The notes: generated by a model not told the origin, from the letters alone. Positions 9,218-18,656 are shown, counted from the first letter of the stretch. The stretch: DNA of 64,000 bases from Leucobacter chromiireducens (GCF_003917135.1 NZ_RPDI01000012.1:21404-85403), one strand, 5' to 3'. Numbers and translations: made by a program.

Positions 9218-11050
9218 ATGGCACTCCTCAGGCGCTTCGTTCTCCCCCTGCTCACGCTCCTCACCGCACTCGGGCTCGCGTCAGCGGGGGCGTCGGCGGC
9301 GGTCGCGAGCAGCGATCCGGATCTCGAAGCGTTCAGCTACGACCGCTGGCACGTCGAGGTGGCACTCGATACGCGCGAGGACGGCCGCGCGATCGCGCGC
9401 ATCACGGAGCACATCACCGCCGTGTTTCCGAGCGTCGACCAGAACCGTGGCATGGTCCGCGGCATCCCGGACGTCTACGAGGGCGCACGAACGAACCCGC
9501 GCGATGTGACTGTCACGGACGGGACGGGCGCCGCGGTGCCGTTCGAGCTGGACACCGTGAGCTCGGACTCGGGCGATGACTTCCTCGCGGTCCTCACGGG
9601 CGACGACGCGTACGTGCACGGCGCGCAGGAGTACGTGATCAGCTACACGCTCGACGACGTGGTGCTGCCGCGCGACGATGGGCGTGCCGACGAGTTCTAC
9701 TGGGATCTCGTCCCCTTCACGCGCGCGCAGCCCATCGCCGCGTTCTCCGCGGAGGTCGGGTTCTCCCCCGCGCTCGCTGCGAGCCTCACCGGGCAGTCCC
9801 GCTGCTACGTCGGCACGCACGGTGCAACGTCCGAGTGTACGGTCACGAGCGCGCCCGGCTCCGATCCCGCAACGGTTGCCATCGCGCCGATCCCGCTCGC
9901 CCCGAACGAGGGAGTGAGCGTCGCGATCGGCATGCAACCAGGAACGGTCACGCAACCGGACACCCGCCTGCCGAACTTCGCGCTCGACACCCTGCCGCTC
10001 ATCGTCGGCGGCGTCGGGCTTCTCGCCGGCGGGGCCGGCGCCGTCGGCGTGGTGCGCCAGGCACGCACGCGGCGCGGCACACGCCCGGTGGTCGCGCAGT
10101 ACGAGGTGCCGGCGGAGCTGCCGCCGCTCCTCGCCGCACCGCTCGCCGGCACGACGCGGCCGGCGGCGCCAGCGGAGCTCGTGCACCTCGCGCTGCTCGG
10201 GGCGACGCGCATCGAGGAGGTCCCGCGCGCCGACGGCACCGCGCGCAAGCGGCCCAAGCTCGGCTTCCGGCTGCTCGCGCCCGAGCGCGCTGGCGACCCG
10301 CTCGACGCCGCCGCGATCGACGCCGTGTTCCAGGGGAAGCCGGTCGGCACGCTCGTCGCGGTCCCGAAGGAGAGCGCGAAGTTCGCCGAGCGGATGACGA
10401 CGCTGACCGCGCGCGGGCCGGAGGCGGCGCTCGCCCGCGGCTACCAGGAGAAGGTGCGCAGCCGCTTCGCCAGCGTGATGGGCTGGCTGAGCCTCGCGAT
10501 TGCCGCCGCGCTCATCGTCTTCATGGTGCTCGGCATGACGAGCCGGCTCTCGGTCACGCCGGTCATCGCCGCGCTGCTCGCGGTGCTCTGCGTCGGGCTC
10601 GGCGTGCTGGGCCTGATCCGGCACCGCGTGCTCACGCACACCGGCGCCGCCGCGCGGAACCACCTGCTCGGTGTTCGCGAGTTCATCCGCGTCGCCGAGG
10701 CCGACCGCATCAAGATGCTGCAGGCGGCGTCGACCGCGGAGCGGCGCACCATCGACGGGGCCGAGGTCATCGAGCTGTACGAACGGCTGCTGCCCTACGC
10801 CATGCTGTTCGGCCTCGAGAAGGAGTGGGGCACGGCGCTCGCGACGCGCTACGCGCAGGATCCCGCTTACCTCCCGCTCTGGTACCCGGGGGCGCTGAGC
10901 GCCGGGTTCGGGAACTTCGACCGCTCGATCACGCAGCTCACCACGTCGCTCGCGAACGCGACGAGCACGTCGTCGAGCAGCGCGGGTGGCTCGAGCGGCG
11001 GCGGCTTCGCCGGCGGTGGCGGCGGCGGCGGCTTCGCGGGTGGCCGCTAG
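9218..11050 (+). CDS. DUF2207 membrane protein with Gly-rich tail
   Basis: Secreted or membrane-anchored protein of unknown function, 610 residues. It has a signal peptide (MALLRRFVLPLLTLLTALGL...), an external beta-rich DUF2207 domain (about residues 40-240, with the family pattern around DQNRGMVRGIP), a membrane segment near 255-280, a cytoplasmic region, two closely spaced membrane helices near 425-475, then a soluble part ending in LPLWYPG and a Ser/Gly-rich tail (GGGFAGGGGGGG). A GTG 33 nt upstream is an alternative start. The gene stands alone between leuA and a convergent small membrane gene. Confidence 0.85.
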   Translation: MALLRRFVLPLLTLLTALGLASAGASAAVASSDPDLEAFSYDRWHVEVALDTREDGRAIARITEHITAVFPSVDQNRGMVRGIPDVYEGARTNPRDVTVTDGTGAAVPFELDTVSSDSGDDFLAVLTGDDAYVHGAQEYVISYTLDDVVLPRDDGRADEFYWDLVPFTRAQPIAAFSAEVGFSPALAASLTGQSRCYVGTHGATSECTVTSAPGSDPATVAIAPIPLAPNEGVSVAIGMQPGTVTQPDTRLPNFALDTLPLIVGGVGLLAGGAGAVGVVRQARTRRGTRPVVAQYEVPAELPPLLAAPLAGTTRPAAPAELVHLALLGATRIEEVPRADGTARKRPKLGFRLLAPERAGDPLDAAAIDAVFQGKPVGTLVAVPKESAKFAERMTTLTARGPEAALARGYQEKVRSRFASVMGWLSLAIAAALIVFMVLGMTSRLSVTPVIAALLAVLCVGLGVLGLIRHRVLTHTGAAARNHLLGVREFIRVAEADRIKMLQAASTAERRTIDGAEVIELYERLLPYAMLFGLEKEWGTALATRYAQDPAYLPLWYPGALSAGFGNFDRSITQLTTSLANATSTSSSSAGGSSGGGFAGGGGGGGFAGGR

Positions 11051-11067
11051 CGGCGCGGCCTCCCGCG

Positions 11068-11442
11068 CTACGCGCGCGGCCGGTACTGCGCGCGGCCGAG
11101 CCCGATGATGAAGTACCCGAGCGGGTTCAGGATCCACAGCAGGAAGATCGCGAACACCGCGCCCTTCCCGAATCGCTCGCCCATACGGAGCGCGACGAAG
11201 ATGGAGAAGATGAAGCCGACGATCGGCACGATGAAGAGCAGCGTCATCCACGCCGAGTAGCCGGCGACCTTCACGAGGATGAACAGGTTCACGATCGGGA
11301 TCAGCGCGAGAATGCCCGCGTAGCCCGCCTTCGAGAACACGCGCCAGAGCGCGATCGCGGACAGCAGGTACCAGGCGAGCGCGGCGAAGCCGCCAACGGT
11401 TCCCAGTGCGGTGAGGTCAGCCTGTGTGGTGATGTCGTCCAT
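11068..11442 (-). CDS. Small integral membrane protein, DUF5684-like
   Basis: 124 residues with four hydrophobic segments: residues about 15-33, 42-59, 64-85 and 94-113. Motifs include WRVFSKAGYAGILALIPIVNLFILVKVAGYSAWMTLLFIVPIVG, split here by helix breaks at G-A-L-I-P. This GWxxLIPxYN-like pattern is that of the DUF5684 family, often fused to or near signal peptidases. Function unknown. It lies 30 bp downstream of era and is convergent with the DUF2207 gene. Confidence 0.75.
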   Translation of the reverse strand: MDDITTQADLTALGTVGGFAALAWYLLSAIALWRVFSKAGYAGILALIPIVNLFILVKVAGYSAWMTLLFIVPIVGFIFSIFVALRMGERFGKGAVFAIFLLWILNPLGYFIIGLGRAQYRPRA

Positions 11443-11472
11443 CGTTCCCTTCCCCGCGCCCCGATGGGGGCG

Positions 11473-12408
11473 CTAGAACCCGAGCCTACCGAGCGCCTTC
11501 GGATCCCGCTGCCACTCCTTCAGCACCTTCACGCGCAGCGAGAGGTAGACCTTGCGCCCGAGGAGCGCCTCGATCTCGCGCCGCGCCGTCTCGCCGACAT
11601 GGCGCAGCCGGGATCCACCCTTGCCGATGACGATGCCCTTCTGGCTGTCGCGCTCGACGTAGAGCGAGGCGTAGATCTCGAGCAGCCCGGGCGCGCCGTC
11701 CTCGGACGGCTCACGTTCCACACGGTCGTCGACGGTCGCGGCGAGCGAGTGCGGCAGCTCATCGCGGACCCCCTCGAGCGCTGCCTCGCGGATGAGCTCG
11801 GCGATCCGGTCGTCCTCGGTCTCCTCGGTCGTCTCAGCGGCGTCGTAGAGCGGGGGCGAGAGCGGCATCAGCCCGAGCAGCACGTCGGAGAGCACGTCGA
11901 GCTGCTCACGCGTGATCGCGGAGATCGGCACCACGGCGTCCCACTCGCGCAGCTCGCCGAGCCGCGTGAGCTGGTCGATGATCTCGGTCTGCGACGCCTC
12001 ATCGACCTTCGTGAGGATTGCCACCTTCTTGGCGCGGGGGAAGTCGTCGAGCCGCTCGTTGATGAAGCGGTCCCCCGGGCCCAGCTTCTCGGTGGCTGGG
12101 ACGCAGAAACCGATGACATCGACGTCGCCGAGGGTGGCCTCGACGAGCGCGTTCAGGCGCTCACCGAGCAGCGTCCGTGGCCGGTGGATGCCCGGCGTGT
12201 CCACGATGATCAGCTGCCCGTCGGCGCGGTGCGCGATGCCGCGGATGGCGCGCCGCGTGGTCTGCGGCTTCGGGCTCGTGATCGCAATCTTCTCGCCGAC
12301 GAGCGCGTTCGTGAGCGTCGACTTGCCGACGTTCGGGCGCCCGACAAACGAGACGAAGCCTGCCCGGTGCTCGGCGCCATCCGCGGCGGTGGCGTGCTGA
12401 TCGGTCAT
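11473..12408 (-). CDS. era: GTPase Era
   Basis: Essential small GTPase that binds 16S rRNA and helps mature the 30S subunit. 311 residues. G1 motif GRPNVGKS at 23-30, G2 region with PKPQTTR, G3 DTPG, G4 as TKVD, and a C-terminal KH domain with VIGKGGSRLRHVGETARREIEALLG. The N terminus carries a short polar extension. Its ATG overlaps the stop of the CorC-like gene by 4 bp. It sits downstream of ybeY and phoH, an order conserved in actinobacteria. Confidence 0.98.
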   Translation of the reverse strand: MTDQHATAADGAEHRAGFVSFVGRPNVGKSTLTNALVGEKIAITSPKPQTTRRAIRGIAHRADGQLIIVDTPGIHRPRTLLGERLNALVEATLGDVDVIGFCVPATEKLGPGDRFINERLDDFPRAKKVAILTKVDEASQTEIIDQLTRLGELREWDAVVPISAITREQLDVLSDVLLGLMPLSPPLYDAAETTEETEDDRIAELIREAALEGVRDELPHSLAATVDDRVEREPSEDGAPGLLEIYASLYVERDSQKGIVIGKGGSRLRHVGETARREIEALLGRKVYLSLRVKVLKEWQRDPKALGRLGF

Positions 12409-13697
12409 ACTTCGTCCTCCGAATCGGGTTCGCCCAGCCAGCGGGCTTCAACGGCCAGCAGGCGCTGCCGTCGACGTTCAAGTGCTGCGGCGGTGAGACC
12501 GATGCCCGCAATCGACACGGTGTCCCCCTCCTCGGGCAGCCGGCCGAGCGTCTTCGCGAACAGGCCGCCGACGGTGTCGACCTCATCGTCGTCGAGCTCG
12601 ATGCCGAAGAGCTCGCCCAGGTCGTCGACCGGGAGCCTGGCGCTCACGAGGAAGGAGCCGTCCGCCTGCTTGGCGGCCTCGGGCACGTCGCGGTCGTACT
12701 CGTCGCTGATCTCGCCGAGCAGCTCCTCGATGAGGTCCTCGAGCGTGACGAGGCCCGAGATGCCGCCGTACTCGTCGACGACGAGCGCGAGGTGGTTCGC
12801 CTCCTGCTGCATCTGGCGGAGCAGTTTGTCGGCGCGCTGCGTCTCCGGCACGAAGACCGCCGGCTTCATCACACGGGTGACCGGCGAGGCGAGCGCCTCC
12901 TCGGTGCGGCGCAGGTGGAAGCCGCTGAGGTCGCGCAGGTAGGCGATGCCGACCACGTCATCGACGTCGCCGGAGATCACGGGGACGCGGGAGTGCCGCG
13001 AGGCGATCACGGTGTCGAGCGCCTCGCTCACCGTCGCGGTGCTCTCGAGCGTCACCATGTCGATGCGCGGCACCATCACCTCGCGCACGAGCGTGTCGCC
13101 GAACTCCATGATCGAGTGGATGTACTCCCGATCGTCGGCTTCGAGGAGCTCCTGCTCGGCGGCCTGATCCACCATCGAGAGCAGCTGCTGCTCGTCGCGG
13201 ATCCGCGAGCTGCCGGCGCCCCGACCAGGCGTCACCCGGTCGCCGAAGCGCTTCAGGCCGACCGCGATGGGGCCGAGAATCACCGTGATCCCTCGGATCG
13301 TCGGGGCCGCGAAGCGGATCACCTGATCGGGGTGGTGCGTGCCGACCGTGCGGGGGCTCGACCCGACCAGCACGAACGTGAGCGCCGTCATGACGAGCGT
13401 GGCGAGCACGAGCTCGAGCCACAGCTCATCGAGCGAGTACGCGAGCACGAGCGTGATGAGCACCGCGGAGAGCGTCTCCGCGAACACGCGCGCGAAGCTC
13501 AGCGAGTTCGCGTGGCGGCCCTCGTCCTCGGCGATCGCCTGGATCGCGGCGCCGGTGCGCGGTGAGGCCTCCGCGAGCGCGAGCAGCTCGGCGCGCGAGC
13601 GCACCCCGAGCGCCGCGTCGGCCGCGGCGAGCAGGCCGCCGCTCGCGAGCAGGATCGCCGCGGCCCCGAGCAGCAGTGCGACGAGCGCTGGGCTCAT
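12405..13697 (-). CDS. CNNM/CorC-type hemolysin-family membrane protein with CBS pair
   Basis: 430 residues. N-terminal DUF21/CNNM membrane domain with about three to four helices (ALVALLLGAAAILLASGGLLAAADAAL first), then two CBS domains (VMVPRIDMVTLESTATVSEALDTVI; VTRVMKPAVFVPETQRADKLLRQM, with HLALVVDEYGGISGLVTLEDLIEELLGEI), and a C-terminal CorC_HlyC domain. The family is linked to Mg2+/Co2+ efflux or resistance; true hemolysis is unlikely. Overlaps ybeY and era by 4 bp each, so translation is coupled along the block. Confidence 0.92.
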   Translation of the reverse strand: MSPALVALLLGAAAILLASGGLLAAADAALGVRSRAELLALAEASPRTGAAIQAIAEDEGRHANSLSFARVFAETLSAVLITLVLAYSLDELWLELVLATLVMTALTFVLVGSSPRTVGTHHPDQVIRFAAPTIRGITVILGPIAVGLKRFGDRVTPGRGAGSSRIRDEQQLLSMVDQAAEQELLEADDREYIHSIMEFGDTLVREVMVPRIDMVTLESTATVSEALDTVIASRHSRVPVISGDVDDVVGIAYLRDLSGFHLRRTEEALASPVTRVMKPAVFVPETQRADKLLRQMQQEANHLALVVDEYGGISGLVTLEDLIEELLGEISDEYDRDVPEAAKQADGSFLVSARLPVDDLGELFGIELDDDEVDTVGGLFAKTLGRLPEEGDTVSIAGIGLTAAALERRRQRLLAVEARWLGEPDSEDEV

Positions 13698-14155
13698 CGA
13701 GAACGCTCGCGCATGGCGAAGGACAGCAGCAGGTCGCGCTGCAGCCCGAACATCTCAGCTTCCTCGTCCGGCGTCGCGTGATCGAAGCCGAGCAGGTGGA
13801 GCATGCCGTGCGTGAGGAGCACCGAGATCTCCTGCGCGAGGTCGTGCCCAGCGGCCTCGGCCTGCGCCTCGGCAACCTGCGGGCAGATCACGATGTCGCC
13901 GAGCAGGCCGGCTGGCGTCTGCGCGTCAACGCGGCCTGGCCGCAGCTCGTCCATCGGGAAGCTCAGCACGTCGGTTGGCCCTGGCTCGTCCATCCACTGC
14001 ACGTGCAGCTGCTCGATCGACGCCTCGTCGACCAGCACCACCCCGAGCTCGGTGTCCGGGTGCACGTGCATCGACTCGAGCACGAACGCCGCGAGCCGCT
14101 GCATCCGTGCTTCCTCGACCTGCACGCCCGACTCGTTGTTGATCTCGACACTCAT
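13694..14155 (-). CDS. ybeY: Endoribonuclease YbeY
   Basis: Metal-dependent RNase for 16S rRNA 3'-end maturation and ribosome quality control. 153 residues, normal length. The zinc-binding motif is HGMLHLLGFDH near residues 115-125, matching H-G-x-L-H-L-x-G-[YF]-D-H. It also has the conserved TDVLSFPMDE segment. Overlaps phoH and the CorC-like gene by 4 bp on each side. Confidence 0.97.
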   Translation of the reverse strand: MSVEINNESGVQVEEARMQRLAAFVLESMHVHPDTELGVVLVDEASIEQLHVQWMDEPGPTDVLSFPMDELRPGRVDAQTPAGLLGDIVICPQVAEAQAEAAGHDLAQEISVLLTHGMLHLLGFDHATPDEEAEMFGLQRDLLLSFAMRERSR

Positions 14156-15207
14156 GCCTCTGCCTCCTCGGCATTCTCGTGTGCTGTGGTGGGCCGCGCT
14201 GCGGCCGTGCGCTCCGCTGCCCGACGCTCATCGAACGCGGTGTACGCGTCGACGATGCGGCCGACCAGGCTGTGGCGCACGATGTCGTCGGCGCCGAGCT
14301 CGGCGAAGTGGATGTCGTCGACGCCGCGCAGGATCGAGTTGACCACGCGCAGTCCGCTCGCCTTCGCCGGCAGGTCGACCTGGGTGATGTCGCCCGTGAC
14401 GACCATCTTCGAGCCGTAGCCGAGCCGCGTGAGGAACATCTTCATCTGCTCCGGCGTGGTGTTCTGCGCCTCGTCGAGGATCACGAACGCCTCGTTGAGC
14501 GTGCGCCCGCGCATGTAGGCGAGCGGCGCCACCTCGATCGTGCCGCTCGCGAGGAGTTTCGGCACGAGTTCGGCGTCCATCATCGAGCCGATCGCGTCGA
14601 ACAGCGGGCGAAGGTACGGGTCGATCTTGTCCTCGAGGCTGCCGGGGAGGTAGCCGAGCCGCTCGCCGGCCTCGACCGCCGGCCGCGTGAGGATGATCTT
14701 CGCCACCTCGCGCCGCTGCAGCGCCTGCACGGCCTTCGCCATCGCGAGGTACGTCTTGCCGGTGCCCGCCGGCCCGATCCCGAACACGATGGTGTTCGCG
14801 TCGATCGCGTCGACGTAGGCGCGCTGGCCGCGCGTCTGCGGGCGGATCGAGTTGCCACGCACGGACAGGATGGGCTCGCTGAGCACCTGCGCCGCCGTTG
14901 CGCCGCTGCCCTCCTGGACCATTCGCGTGACCTCTCTCACATCGTTGCGCGACACGGGGCCGCTGCGGCGGGCGATCTCGAGGACCTCACGGACCACGGC
15001 CTCGGCCGCGCGCACCTCGGGGGCCGGACCGCGCAGCGTCAGTACCTCGTCGCGCGAGTGGAACGTCACCGTGGGGTGCTGGGCCTCCAGGTCGCGAATC
15101 AGCTGATCGCGGTGTCCGAGGAAGGACGCGAGGTCGACGCCGCGCATGAGCAGCGTGCGCTGGAGCTGGGCCTGTGGTGACGCCGAATCAGGTGATTCAG
15201 CCGGCAC
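14152..15207 (-). CDS. phoH: PhoH-like ATPase
   Basis: Predicted P-loop ATPase/RNA helicase-like protein usually linked to YbeY. 351 residues. Walker A GPAGTGKT at about 145-152, LTRPAVEAGERLGYLPG, Walker B region FVILDEAQNTTPEQMKMFLTR as separated motifs, and TGDITQVDLP. I chose the GTG at 15207 because a GGAGGAGGGG ribosome binding site lies 7 nt upstream. This start makes the gene overlap the HIT-protein gene by 11 bp. A longer upstream frame exists but lies wholly within the HIT gene. Confidence 0.94.
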   Translation of the reverse strand: MPAESPDSASPQAQLQRTLLMRGVDLASFLGHRDQLIRDLEAQHPTVTFHSRDEVLTLRGPAPEVRAAEAVVREVLEIARRSGPVSRNDVREVTRMVQEGSGATAAQVLSEPILSVRGNSIRPQTRGQRAYVDAIDANTIVFGIGPAGTGKTYLAMAKAVQALQRREVAKIILTRPAVEAGERLGYLPGSLEDKIDPYLRPLFDAIGSMMDAELVPKLLASGTIEVAPLAYMRGRTLNEAFVILDEAQNTTPEQMKMFLTRLGYGSKMVVTGDITQVDLPAKASGLRVVNSILRGVDDIHFAELGADDIVRHSLVGRIVDAYTAFDERRAAERTAAARPTTAHENAEEAEA

Positions 15208-15556
15208 CGAGTGACCCCTCCTCCATGCCGCCGGCGAGCACGTGCGCGTGCACGTGGAACACCGTCTGCCCGGCGGAAGCCCCACTGTTGAATACCAGGC
15301 GGAACTCGCCGTTCGCGTGCTCTGAGGCGAGCTGCTTCGCGACGGCGACCATTTCCGCGAGCGTCTCGGGCTCGGCTGCCGCGAGCTCAACCACGTTATC
15401 GTAGGCCGTGGTCTTGGGGACGACCAGGATATGCACCGGCGCCTGCGGGTGCATGTCCGGGAACGCGATCACTCGCTCGGTCTCCGCGAGGATCTCAGCG
15501 GGGATCTCACCGGAGACGATCTTGCCGAATACCGTGTCTGCTGCCATGCGCTTCAT
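15197..15556 (-). CDS. HIT-family nucleotide-binding protein
   Basis: 119-residue histidine-triad protein of the Hint/HinT group, which hydrolyses nucleoside phosphoramidates or related AMP-linked compounds. The active-site motif is VFHVHAHVLAG (HxHxH) near residues 98-108. IPAEILAETERVIAFPDMHPQAPVHILVVPK is the typical strand order (shown in parts in the protein). A second in-frame ATG three codons later is an alternative start. Lies between rsmE and phoH. Confidence 0.93.
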   Translation of the reverse strand: MKRMAADTVFGKIVSGEIPAEILAETERVIAFPDMHPQAPVHILVVPKTTAYDNVVELAAAEPETLAEMVAVAKQLASEHANGEFRLVFNSGASAGQTVFHVHAHVLAGGMEEGSLGAG

Positions 15557-15569
15557 TCTACGCCAGCAC

Positions 15570-16328
15570 TCACCAGCGACCCAGCGCGGCGTTCAGCACC
15601 GCAAGCGCTGCGGGCCCAGCGCTCGACGTGCGCAGCACCGTCTCGCCAAGCACGAGGATCGTCGCCCCGGCCCCCTCGAGCGTGTCGAGTTCGGCGTCGC
15701 TGAACCCGCCCTCCGGCCCGATCACGATCCGGATCTCTGCGAGCGCGGCGATGTCGGCGTCTGGCGCCCACGCGCTGAGCGCCAGCTCCCCGCGCGGGTG
15801 GAGCAGCAGTACCGCGGTGTCCGCGCGCGCGGCCGCTGCGGCGAGCTCCGCGATCCCGATCGGCTCGTTCACCTCGGGGAGCCAGGGGCGCAGCGACTGC
15901 TTCGCGGCCTCGCGGGCGATGCGCCGCCACTTCGCCGCACCGCGCTCCGCTTTCTCCGCACCCGACCACCGCGAGACCGAGCGCTCGGCACCCCACGGGG
16001 TGATCGCGTCGACCCCGAACTCGGTGGCCTGCTCGACGGCACGCTCCGCCCGGTCGCCCTTCGCGAGCGCCTGCACGAGGGTCAGGCGCGGCGCGGGCGG
16101 CGCCTGCTCCGTGACCGACTCGATCCGCACGACGAACCGCTGCTTCTCGACCAGGATCGCTTCGCCCTCGGCGAGCGCGCCTGCCCCGTTGCCGACGAGG
16201 ATGCGCTCGCCAGCACGGAGCCGGCTCACGCGCACGGCGTGGTGCGCCTCATCGCCGCCGATCTCGACGGTGGCCCCGGGCGCGAACGCGGTGGCCGGGA
16301 GCTCCTCGGCGAGGTAGAGGTTCGCCAC
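15570..16328 (-). CDS. rsmE: 16S rRNA m3U1498 methyltransferase
   Basis: SPOUT-family RNA methyltransferase that methylates N3 of U1498 in 16S rRNA. 252 residues. N-terminal PUA-like part (HHAVRVSRLRAGE), LVQALAKGDRAE, and the knotted SAM-binding region IGPEGGFSDAEL and LGETVLRTSSAGPAAL, which are family signatures. GTG start 3 bp after the dnaJ stop, so probably coupled to dnaJ. Confidence 0.96.
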   Translation of the reverse strand: MANLYLAEELPATAFAPGATVEIGGDEAHHAVRVSRLRAGERILVGNGAGALAEGEAILVEKQRFVVRIESVTEQAPPAPRLTLVQALAKGDRAERAVEQATEFGVDAITPWGAERSVSRWSGAEKAERGAAKWRRIAREAAKQSLRPWLPEVNEPIGIAELAAAAARADTAVLLLHPRGELALSAWAPDADIAALAEIRIVIGPEGGFSDAELDTLEGAGATILVLGETVLRTSSAGPAALAVLNAALGRW

Positions 16329-16331
16329 GCG

Positions 16332-17432
16332 CTAGCCCTGCCGGAAGAAGCGGTCTCGAATCTTCCCGAAGAACCCCTGATGGAACTCGCCAAGGTGCGG
16401 CGGCTCCTCCTTGCGGAGTGCGGCGAACTGGCGCACCAGATCCTTCTCTCGCCCGGACAGCTTCTGCGGCGTCTGGACCTGCACCGCGATCTTCAGGTCG
16501 CCGCGCGTGGTGCTGCGCAGCCCCTGGATCCCGCGCCCGCGCACCGTGATCACGTCGCCGGACTGGATGCCGGCGGTCACCTCGGTCTCGACGGTGCCGT
16601 CGAGCCCCTCAAGCGACGCCTCGGCGCCGAGGATCGCGTCGGCCATGGAGACCTGCATGGTGCAGAGCAGATCGTTGCCGTCGCGGCTGAAGATGTCGTG
16701 GTGCATCACGCGGAACTCGATGAACAGGTCGCCGTTCGGGCCGCCGCCCGGGCCGACCTCGCCGCCGCCGCGCATCTGCAGCCGCGTGCCCGTGTCGATG
16801 CCGGAGGGCACGTCGACGTTCAGGGTGCGGCGCTCGCGCACGCGCCCCTTCCCCGCGCACTCGACGCACGGGTGCTCAATCACGGTGCCGTAGCCCTGGC
16901 AGCTGCCGCACGGGTGCATCGTCATCACGTTGCCGAACAGCGAGCGCACCTGGCGCTGCACCTGGCCCTGACCGCCGCACACGTCGCAGGTCACGGGGTG
17001 GGTGCCCGGCTGCGTGCAGCTGCCCTGACACACCGAGCAGAGCACCGCGGTGTTGATCGTGACCTCGCGCTGCACGCCGAAGATCACGTCCTCTAGCGAG
17101 ACATCGACGCGGATCATCGCGTCGTCGCCGCGCTCGGCGCGGGATCGCGGCCCACGCTGTCCGCCGCCGCCGAAGCCCCCGCCGAAGAAGGTCTCGAAGA
17201 TGTCGCCGAAGCCGTTCGCGCCGGCCTGGCCGCCGCCCATGTCGTAGCGCTGACGCTGCTCGGGATCGCTCAGCACGTCGTAGGCGTGGGTGACGCCCTT
17301 GAACCGCTCAGCGGCGTCATCGCTCGGGTTCACATCCGGGTGCAGCTCGCGCGCGAGCCGGCGATACGCCTTCTTGATCTCTTCCGGCGTCGCCTCGCGT
17401 GATACGCCCAGCGTCTCGTAGTGGTCAGCCAC
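16332..17432 (-). CDS. dnaJ: Chaperone DnaJ (DnaJ2 type)
   Basis: Hsp40 co-chaperone that stimulates DnaK. 366 residues. J domain with HPD at residues 32-34, Gly/Phe-rich linker ([18 protein letters not shown]), four zinc-finger repeats ([32 protein letters not shown]), then the substrate-binding C-terminal domain. The first repeat has S in place of the usual final G. GTG start with GAGGAG 8 nt upstream. Downstream of hrcA, as in CIRCE-controlled actinobacterial operons where this copy is separate from dnaK. Confidence 0.97.
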   Translation of the reverse strand: MADHYETLGVSREATPEEIKKAYRRLARELHPDVNPSDDAAERFKGVTHAYDVLSDPEQRQRYDMGGGQAGANGFGDIFETFFGGGFGGGGQRGPRSRAERGDDAMIRVDVSLEDVIFGVQREVTINTAVLCSVCQGSCTQPGTHPVTCDVCGGQGQVQRQVRSLFGNVMTMHPCGSCQGYGTVIEHPCVECAGKGRVRERRTLNVDVPSGIDTGTRLQMRGGGEVGPGGGPNGDLFIEFRVMHHDIFSRDGNDLLCTMQVSMADAILGAEASLEGLDGTVETEVTAGIQSGDVITVRGRGIQGLRSTTRGDLKIAVQVQTPQKLSGREKDLVRQFAALRKEEPPHLGEFHQGFFGKIRDRFFRQG

Positions 17433-17485
17433 GGGTGATACTCCTCAAGTGTGTTGCGTTTATGAGCGGGCGGAAGCCGAACAGA

Positions 17486-18523
17486 CTACCGCTCCTCCCC
17501 CAAAAATCGTGTCAGGTAGCGCGCGACCGCGCGCACCGCGGAAATGTTGCCCGCGTAGTCCATGCGGAGTGGACCGAGCACGCCGATCTTCGAGACCGAA
17601 GCGCCCTCCTCCTCGTAGTTCGAGGCGATGACCGACGCCGCGGAGAGCCCGTACGCCCGGTTCTCCCGGCCGATCGATGCTGCGACCTCCCGGCCGTCCT
17701 GCACGAGCTCGTCGAAGAGCCTGAGCAGCGTCACCTGCTCCTCGATCGCCTCGAGCACCACGGGGAGCGAACCCTCGAACTCCCCCGGCCGCGACAGGTT
17801 CGCGGCCCCGGCGACGGCGATCCGCTCGGTGCGGTTCGCGCGCAGCTGGGTCTCGACGACCTCGAGCACGCGTCGCACGAGCTCGGCCTCCGCCGGGGTC
17901 GACCAGTCGTCCACCCGCTCAGCTAGGCCGGAGATCGCTGCGGCAGCCGCGGCGACATCGCTGCCGACCGCGGCGGTCGCGATGCGGCCGCGGAGACCGT
18001 GCACCCAGGCCTCGGTGACCTGCGCGGCGGGCAGCCAGGCGATCTGCTGCTCGACGACCCCGCTGCCGAGAATCAGCACGCAGAGTACGCGGTCCTCGGC
18101 GATCGCCACGAGGTCGATGTGACGCACCACCGTGCGGCGGAGCGAGGGGTACTGCGCGACGGCGACCTGGTTGGTGAGCTGCGCGAGCAGCCGCACCGTA
18201 CGCGCCATGACGTCGTGCAGATCACTCGACTCCCCGAGGAAGCGCTCGATCGCGGTGCGCTGCGCCGCGGTCAGCGGGCGCACTTTCGCGAGCGTGTCGA
18301 CGTAGAGGCGGTAGCCCTTGTCGGTGGGCACTCGGCCCGATGAGGTGTGCGGCTGCGCGATCAGCTCGTCGTCCTCGAGCAGCGCCATGTCGTTGCGAAT
18401 CGTCGCGGCGGACACGCCGAACTGGTGCCGATCCACGATCGCCTTCGACCCCACCGGCTCGTTCGACGAGACGTAGTCGCTCACAATGGCGTGAAGCACG
18501 GCCAGGCTGCGCTCAGAAACCAC
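17486..18523 (-). CDS. hrcA: Heat-inducible transcription repressor HrcA
   Basis: Repressor of heat-shock genes that binds the CIRCE operator and is activated by GroEL. 345 residues beginning VSERSLAVLHAIVSDYVSSN. N-terminal winged helix (EPVGSKAIVDRHQFGVSAATIRNDMALLE in the helix-turn-helix region), GAF-like core and a C terminus ending YLTRFLGEER. Two GTG codons are adjacent; the second, at 18523, has better spacing from GAGGAG and gives the family N terminus. The CIRCE element 28 bp upstream implies autoregulation of hrcA-dnaJ and possibly the genes to era. Confidence 0.96.
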   Translation of the reverse strand: MVSERSLAVLHAIVSDYVSSNEPVGSKAIVDRHQFGVSAATIRNDMALLEDDELIAQPHTSSGRVPTDKGYRLYVDTLAKVRPLTAAQRTAIERFLGESSDLHDVMARTVRLLAQLTNQVAVAQYPSLRRTVVRHIDLVAIAEDRVLCVLILGSGVVEQQIAWLPAAQVTEAWVHGLRGRIATAAVGSDVAAAAAAISGLAERVDDWSTPAEAELVRRVLEVVETQLRANRTERIAVAGAANLSRPGEFEGSLPVVLEAIEEQVTLLRLFDELVQDGREVAASIGRENRAYGLSAASVIASNYEEEGASVSKIGVLGPLRMDYAGNISAVRAVARYLTRFLGEER

Positions 18524-18551
18524 CACCCACTCCTCACCGCATCCGCTCGGG

Positions 18552-18578
18552 TTGGCACTCCCAAACCCTGAGTGCCAA
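18552..18578. promoter_or_regulatory. CIRCE operator for HrcA
   Basis: TTGGCACTC-N9-GAGTGCCAA, a perfect inverted repeat. It matches the CIRCE consensus TTAGCACTC-N9-GAGTGCTAA except for one symmetrical A-to-G / T-to-C change in each arm, which keeps the symmetry. It lies between the -10 box and the hrcA start. Confidence 0.93.
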
Positions 18579-18583
18579 GTCTA
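18578..18583 (-). promoter_or_regulatory. -10 box of the hrcA promoter
   Basis: TAGACT on the minus strand, sharing one base with the CIRCE element. HrcA bound there would cover the transcription start. The -35 region is not clear. Confidence 0.6.
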
Positions 18584-18656
18584 GCGCAGCGAGGTTAGAG
18601 CGCGGCCAGCCTCGCTCACAGCGAACCAGCGCGTCGCCGCGCGCCGCGCCGAACCG

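Noticed and set aside
9281..11251. A 656-codon minus-strand frame
   Set aside because: Antisense to the DUF2207 gene, which has a signal peptide, membrane helices and a recognisable domain. The minus-strand product is low-complexity Arg/Glu/His.
9835..12942. A very long (1035-codon) plus-strand frame
   Set aside because: Passes through DUF2207, the small membrane gene, era and the CorC-like gene in the wrong frame or strand. No motif, extreme Arg content.
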